Assembly: GCA_947625255.1 (NCBI GenBank)
Contig: CANQNT010000023.1
Location: 1 to 51,291 of the forward strand
Reading direction: 5' to 3'
Length of the DNA stretch: 51,291 bases
Source: an uncultured Acetatifactor sp.
GTDB taxonomy: Bacteria; Bacillota; Clostridia; Lachnospirales; Lachnospiraceae
The position numbers were made by a program, and so were the translations under genes. Under the pieces are notes generated by a model, which saw only the letters and a list, made by a program, of their open reading frames with translations, was not told the DNA's origin and did no database searches. Shown here in pieces: positions 50,310 through 51,291 of the stretch; position 1 is the first letter of the stretch; every line of letters starts with the position of its first letter.

Positions 50310-51080
50310 ATGTTATTCAAGATTATGATTTGCTTTCTTGCAGGGCTGGGTGCAGGGCTTGGGACGGGATTTGCAGGGATGAGTGCGGCAGCCGTGATCA
50401 GCCCGATGCTGATTACCTTTTTAGGGATGCCGGCTTATGAGGCCGTGGGAATCGCGCTTGCCAGTGATGTGCTTGCCAGTGCTGTGAGTGCTTATACGTA
50501 TGGTAAAAATAAGAATCTGGATATTCGAAATGGTTTGCTGATGATGGCAGCGGTCTTACTGTTTACGTTGGTGGGAAGTTGGGTCGCCAGCCTGGTGCCG
50601 AATACCACGATGGGCAGCTTTTCTGTGTTTATGACAATGCTGCTCGGTATCAAATTTATTGTGAAGCCGGTCATGACGACTAAGGAGGCCATGGCTTCGG
50701 TCAGTAAGCGGAAAAGAATTGTTCGGTCCGTGGTCTGCGGGATGGGCGTGGGTTTCATTTGCGGATTTGTGGGGGCTGGCGGCGGAATGATGATGCTTCT
50801 GCTGTTGACCAGTGTTCTGGGCTACGAGTTGAAAACCGCAGTTGGAACCAGTGTTTTTATTATGACGTTTACCGCGCTGACTGGGGCGGCAAGTCATTTT
50901 ATTATCGGCAGGTCTCCCGATCTTTGGTGTCTGGCGCTTTGCGTGGCGTTTACCCTGATCTGGGCGAGGATCGCGGCATTGTTTGCCAATAAGGCAAGCG
51001 CCATAACGCTTAATCGTGCTACGGGTGTCGTGCTGACGGTTTTGGGAGCGGCAATCCTCACTGTAAATTTAATGAAGTAG
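50310..51080 (+). CDS. TauE/SafE family permease (sulfite exporter-like)
   Basis: A 256-residue integral membrane protein with about eight hydrophobic helices in two related halves. Each half starts with a Gly-rich motif: 'GLGAGLGTGFAGMSAAAVISPML' in the first and 'GVGFICGFVGAGGGMMML' in the second. These are the hallmark of the TauE/SafE (DUF81) family, which moves sulfur-containing or other organic anions. The substrate cannot be told. The ATG at 50310 is 7 bases after GGAGG; the open frame extends 37 codons upstream through a repeat. It ends about 140 bases before the tRNA gene. Confidence 0.82.
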   Translation: MLFKIMICFLAGLGAGLGTGFAGMSAAAVISPMLITFLGMPAYEAVGIALASDVLASAVSAYTYGKNKNLDIRNGLLMMAAVLLFTLVGSWVASLVPNTTMGSFSVFMTMLLGIKFIVKPVMTTKEAMASVSKRKRIVRSVVCGMGVGFICGFVGAGGGMMMLLLLTSVLGYELKTAVGTSVFIMTFTALTGAASHFIIGRSPDLWCLALCVAFTLIWARIAALFANKASAITLNRATGVVLTVLGAAILTVNLMK

Positions 51081-51160
51081 GGTTCACGGGAGCATTTTAG
51101 AAGTGTGAAACGGTGGAAATTATATCAATGATTCATGGTGTAAAAAAGTAAAATTCCCTC

Positions 51161-51189
51161 TTGCCAAATCTCATTGGATGTGGTAATAT
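51161..51189 (+). promoter_or_regulatory. Promoter of the tRNA gene
   Basis: TTGCCA (51161-51166), exactly 17 bases, TAATAT (51184-51189). The tRNA begins 30 bases downstream. Confidence 0.65.
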
Positions 51190-51218
51190 ATGTTTCGCAG
51201 TAGTCCCGTAAGGGATAC

Positions 51219-51291
51219 GGACCTTTAGCTCAGTTGGTTAGAGCAACCGGCTCATAACCGGTCGGTCCTGGGTTCGAGTCCCCGAAGGTCC
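51219..51291 (+). tRNA. tRNA with CAU anticodon (Ile2 or elongator Met), cut at window edge
   Basis: The acceptor arms GGACCTT (51219-51225) and AAGGTCC (51285-51291) pair fully. The D-arm 'GCTCAGTTGGTTAGAGC' and an ACCGG/CCGGT anticodon stem enclose the loop CTCATAA, giving the CAT anticodon. The T-arm CTGGG/CCCCG has one U-C mismatch. The discriminator base lies outside the window. The first half strongly resembles, from memory, the lysidine-modified tRNA-Ile2 of Bacillus (GGACCUUUAGCUCAG); an elongator tRNA-Met is the alternative. Confidence 0.85.

Overview
The window looks like the chromosome of an endospore-forming Clostridia member, most likely a Lachnospiraceae species. Mixed G+C is about 50 percent by eye. 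Start sites carry strong AGGAGG-type ribosome binding sites, and TTG starts occur. A SipL-type spore protein and a SpoIIQ-like LytM protein are present, as are families common in this group (DUF5688, DUF1934, TIGR03915/TIGR03916). The family assignment rests on recalled gene families, not on a search. Almost every base is coding, mostly on the plus strand.

Layout. 1-3111: 3' end of an aconitase-family hydratase, an SseB-like protein and an M61-like metallopeptidase, closed by a long-stem terminator. 3311-5628: SpoIIQ-like protein without zinc ligands, then an amidohydrolase. 5673-8330: promoter, 5' hairpin, D-Ala-D-Ala ligase and MurF, with PlsC converging on the murF end. 9241-12837: PrcB-like lipoprotein and the pyrC-pyrK-pyrD pyrimidine operon. 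12866-14550: SipL with a sigma-E-like promoter. 14628-17985: ispE and a GntR/FCD regulator behind a promoter carrying a palindromic operator, then a small membrane protein, murI and DUF1934. 18042-24244: small anchored protein, cardiolipin synthase, trigger-factor-like lipoprotein, asnS and a CwlO-like NlpC/P60 hydrolase. 24414-27565: RecQ, a DEDDh exonuclease with a zinc ribbon, and an HTH protein. 27829-32065: DUF5688, MraY-like transferase, GreA and a HAD-CPBP fusion. 32174-38452: glutamate synthase gltB-gltD behind a promoter that runs directly into a terminator-like hairpin. 38597-39607: asnA on the minus strand.

39707-44425 is the most intriguing block. A consensus promoter with a LexA/SOS-type box on the expected start site precedes a radical SAM protein with a helix-hairpin-helix (TIGR03916 type), its usual DUF4130 partner (TIGR03915 type), and a nuclease-like/XPD-type iron-sulfur helicase. 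This reads as a DNA-damage-inducible repair or DNA-modification module whose chemistry is, as far as I know, unknown.

44497-51291: DnaA-box-like cluster, cytoplasmic GH13 enzyme, a decayed accessory segment (frameshifted tyrosine-recombinase N-terminus and a pilin-domain fragment), a YbaK-type deacylase, RqcH on the minus strand, a TauE/SafE permease and a CAU-anticodon tRNA at the right edge.

Themes: cell-wall precursor synthesis and remodelling (ddl, murF, murI, MraY-like, NlpC/P60), nitrogen assimilation (gltBD, asnA, asnS), pyrimidine synthesis, sporulation, and genome maintenance (recQ, exonuclease, SOS module).
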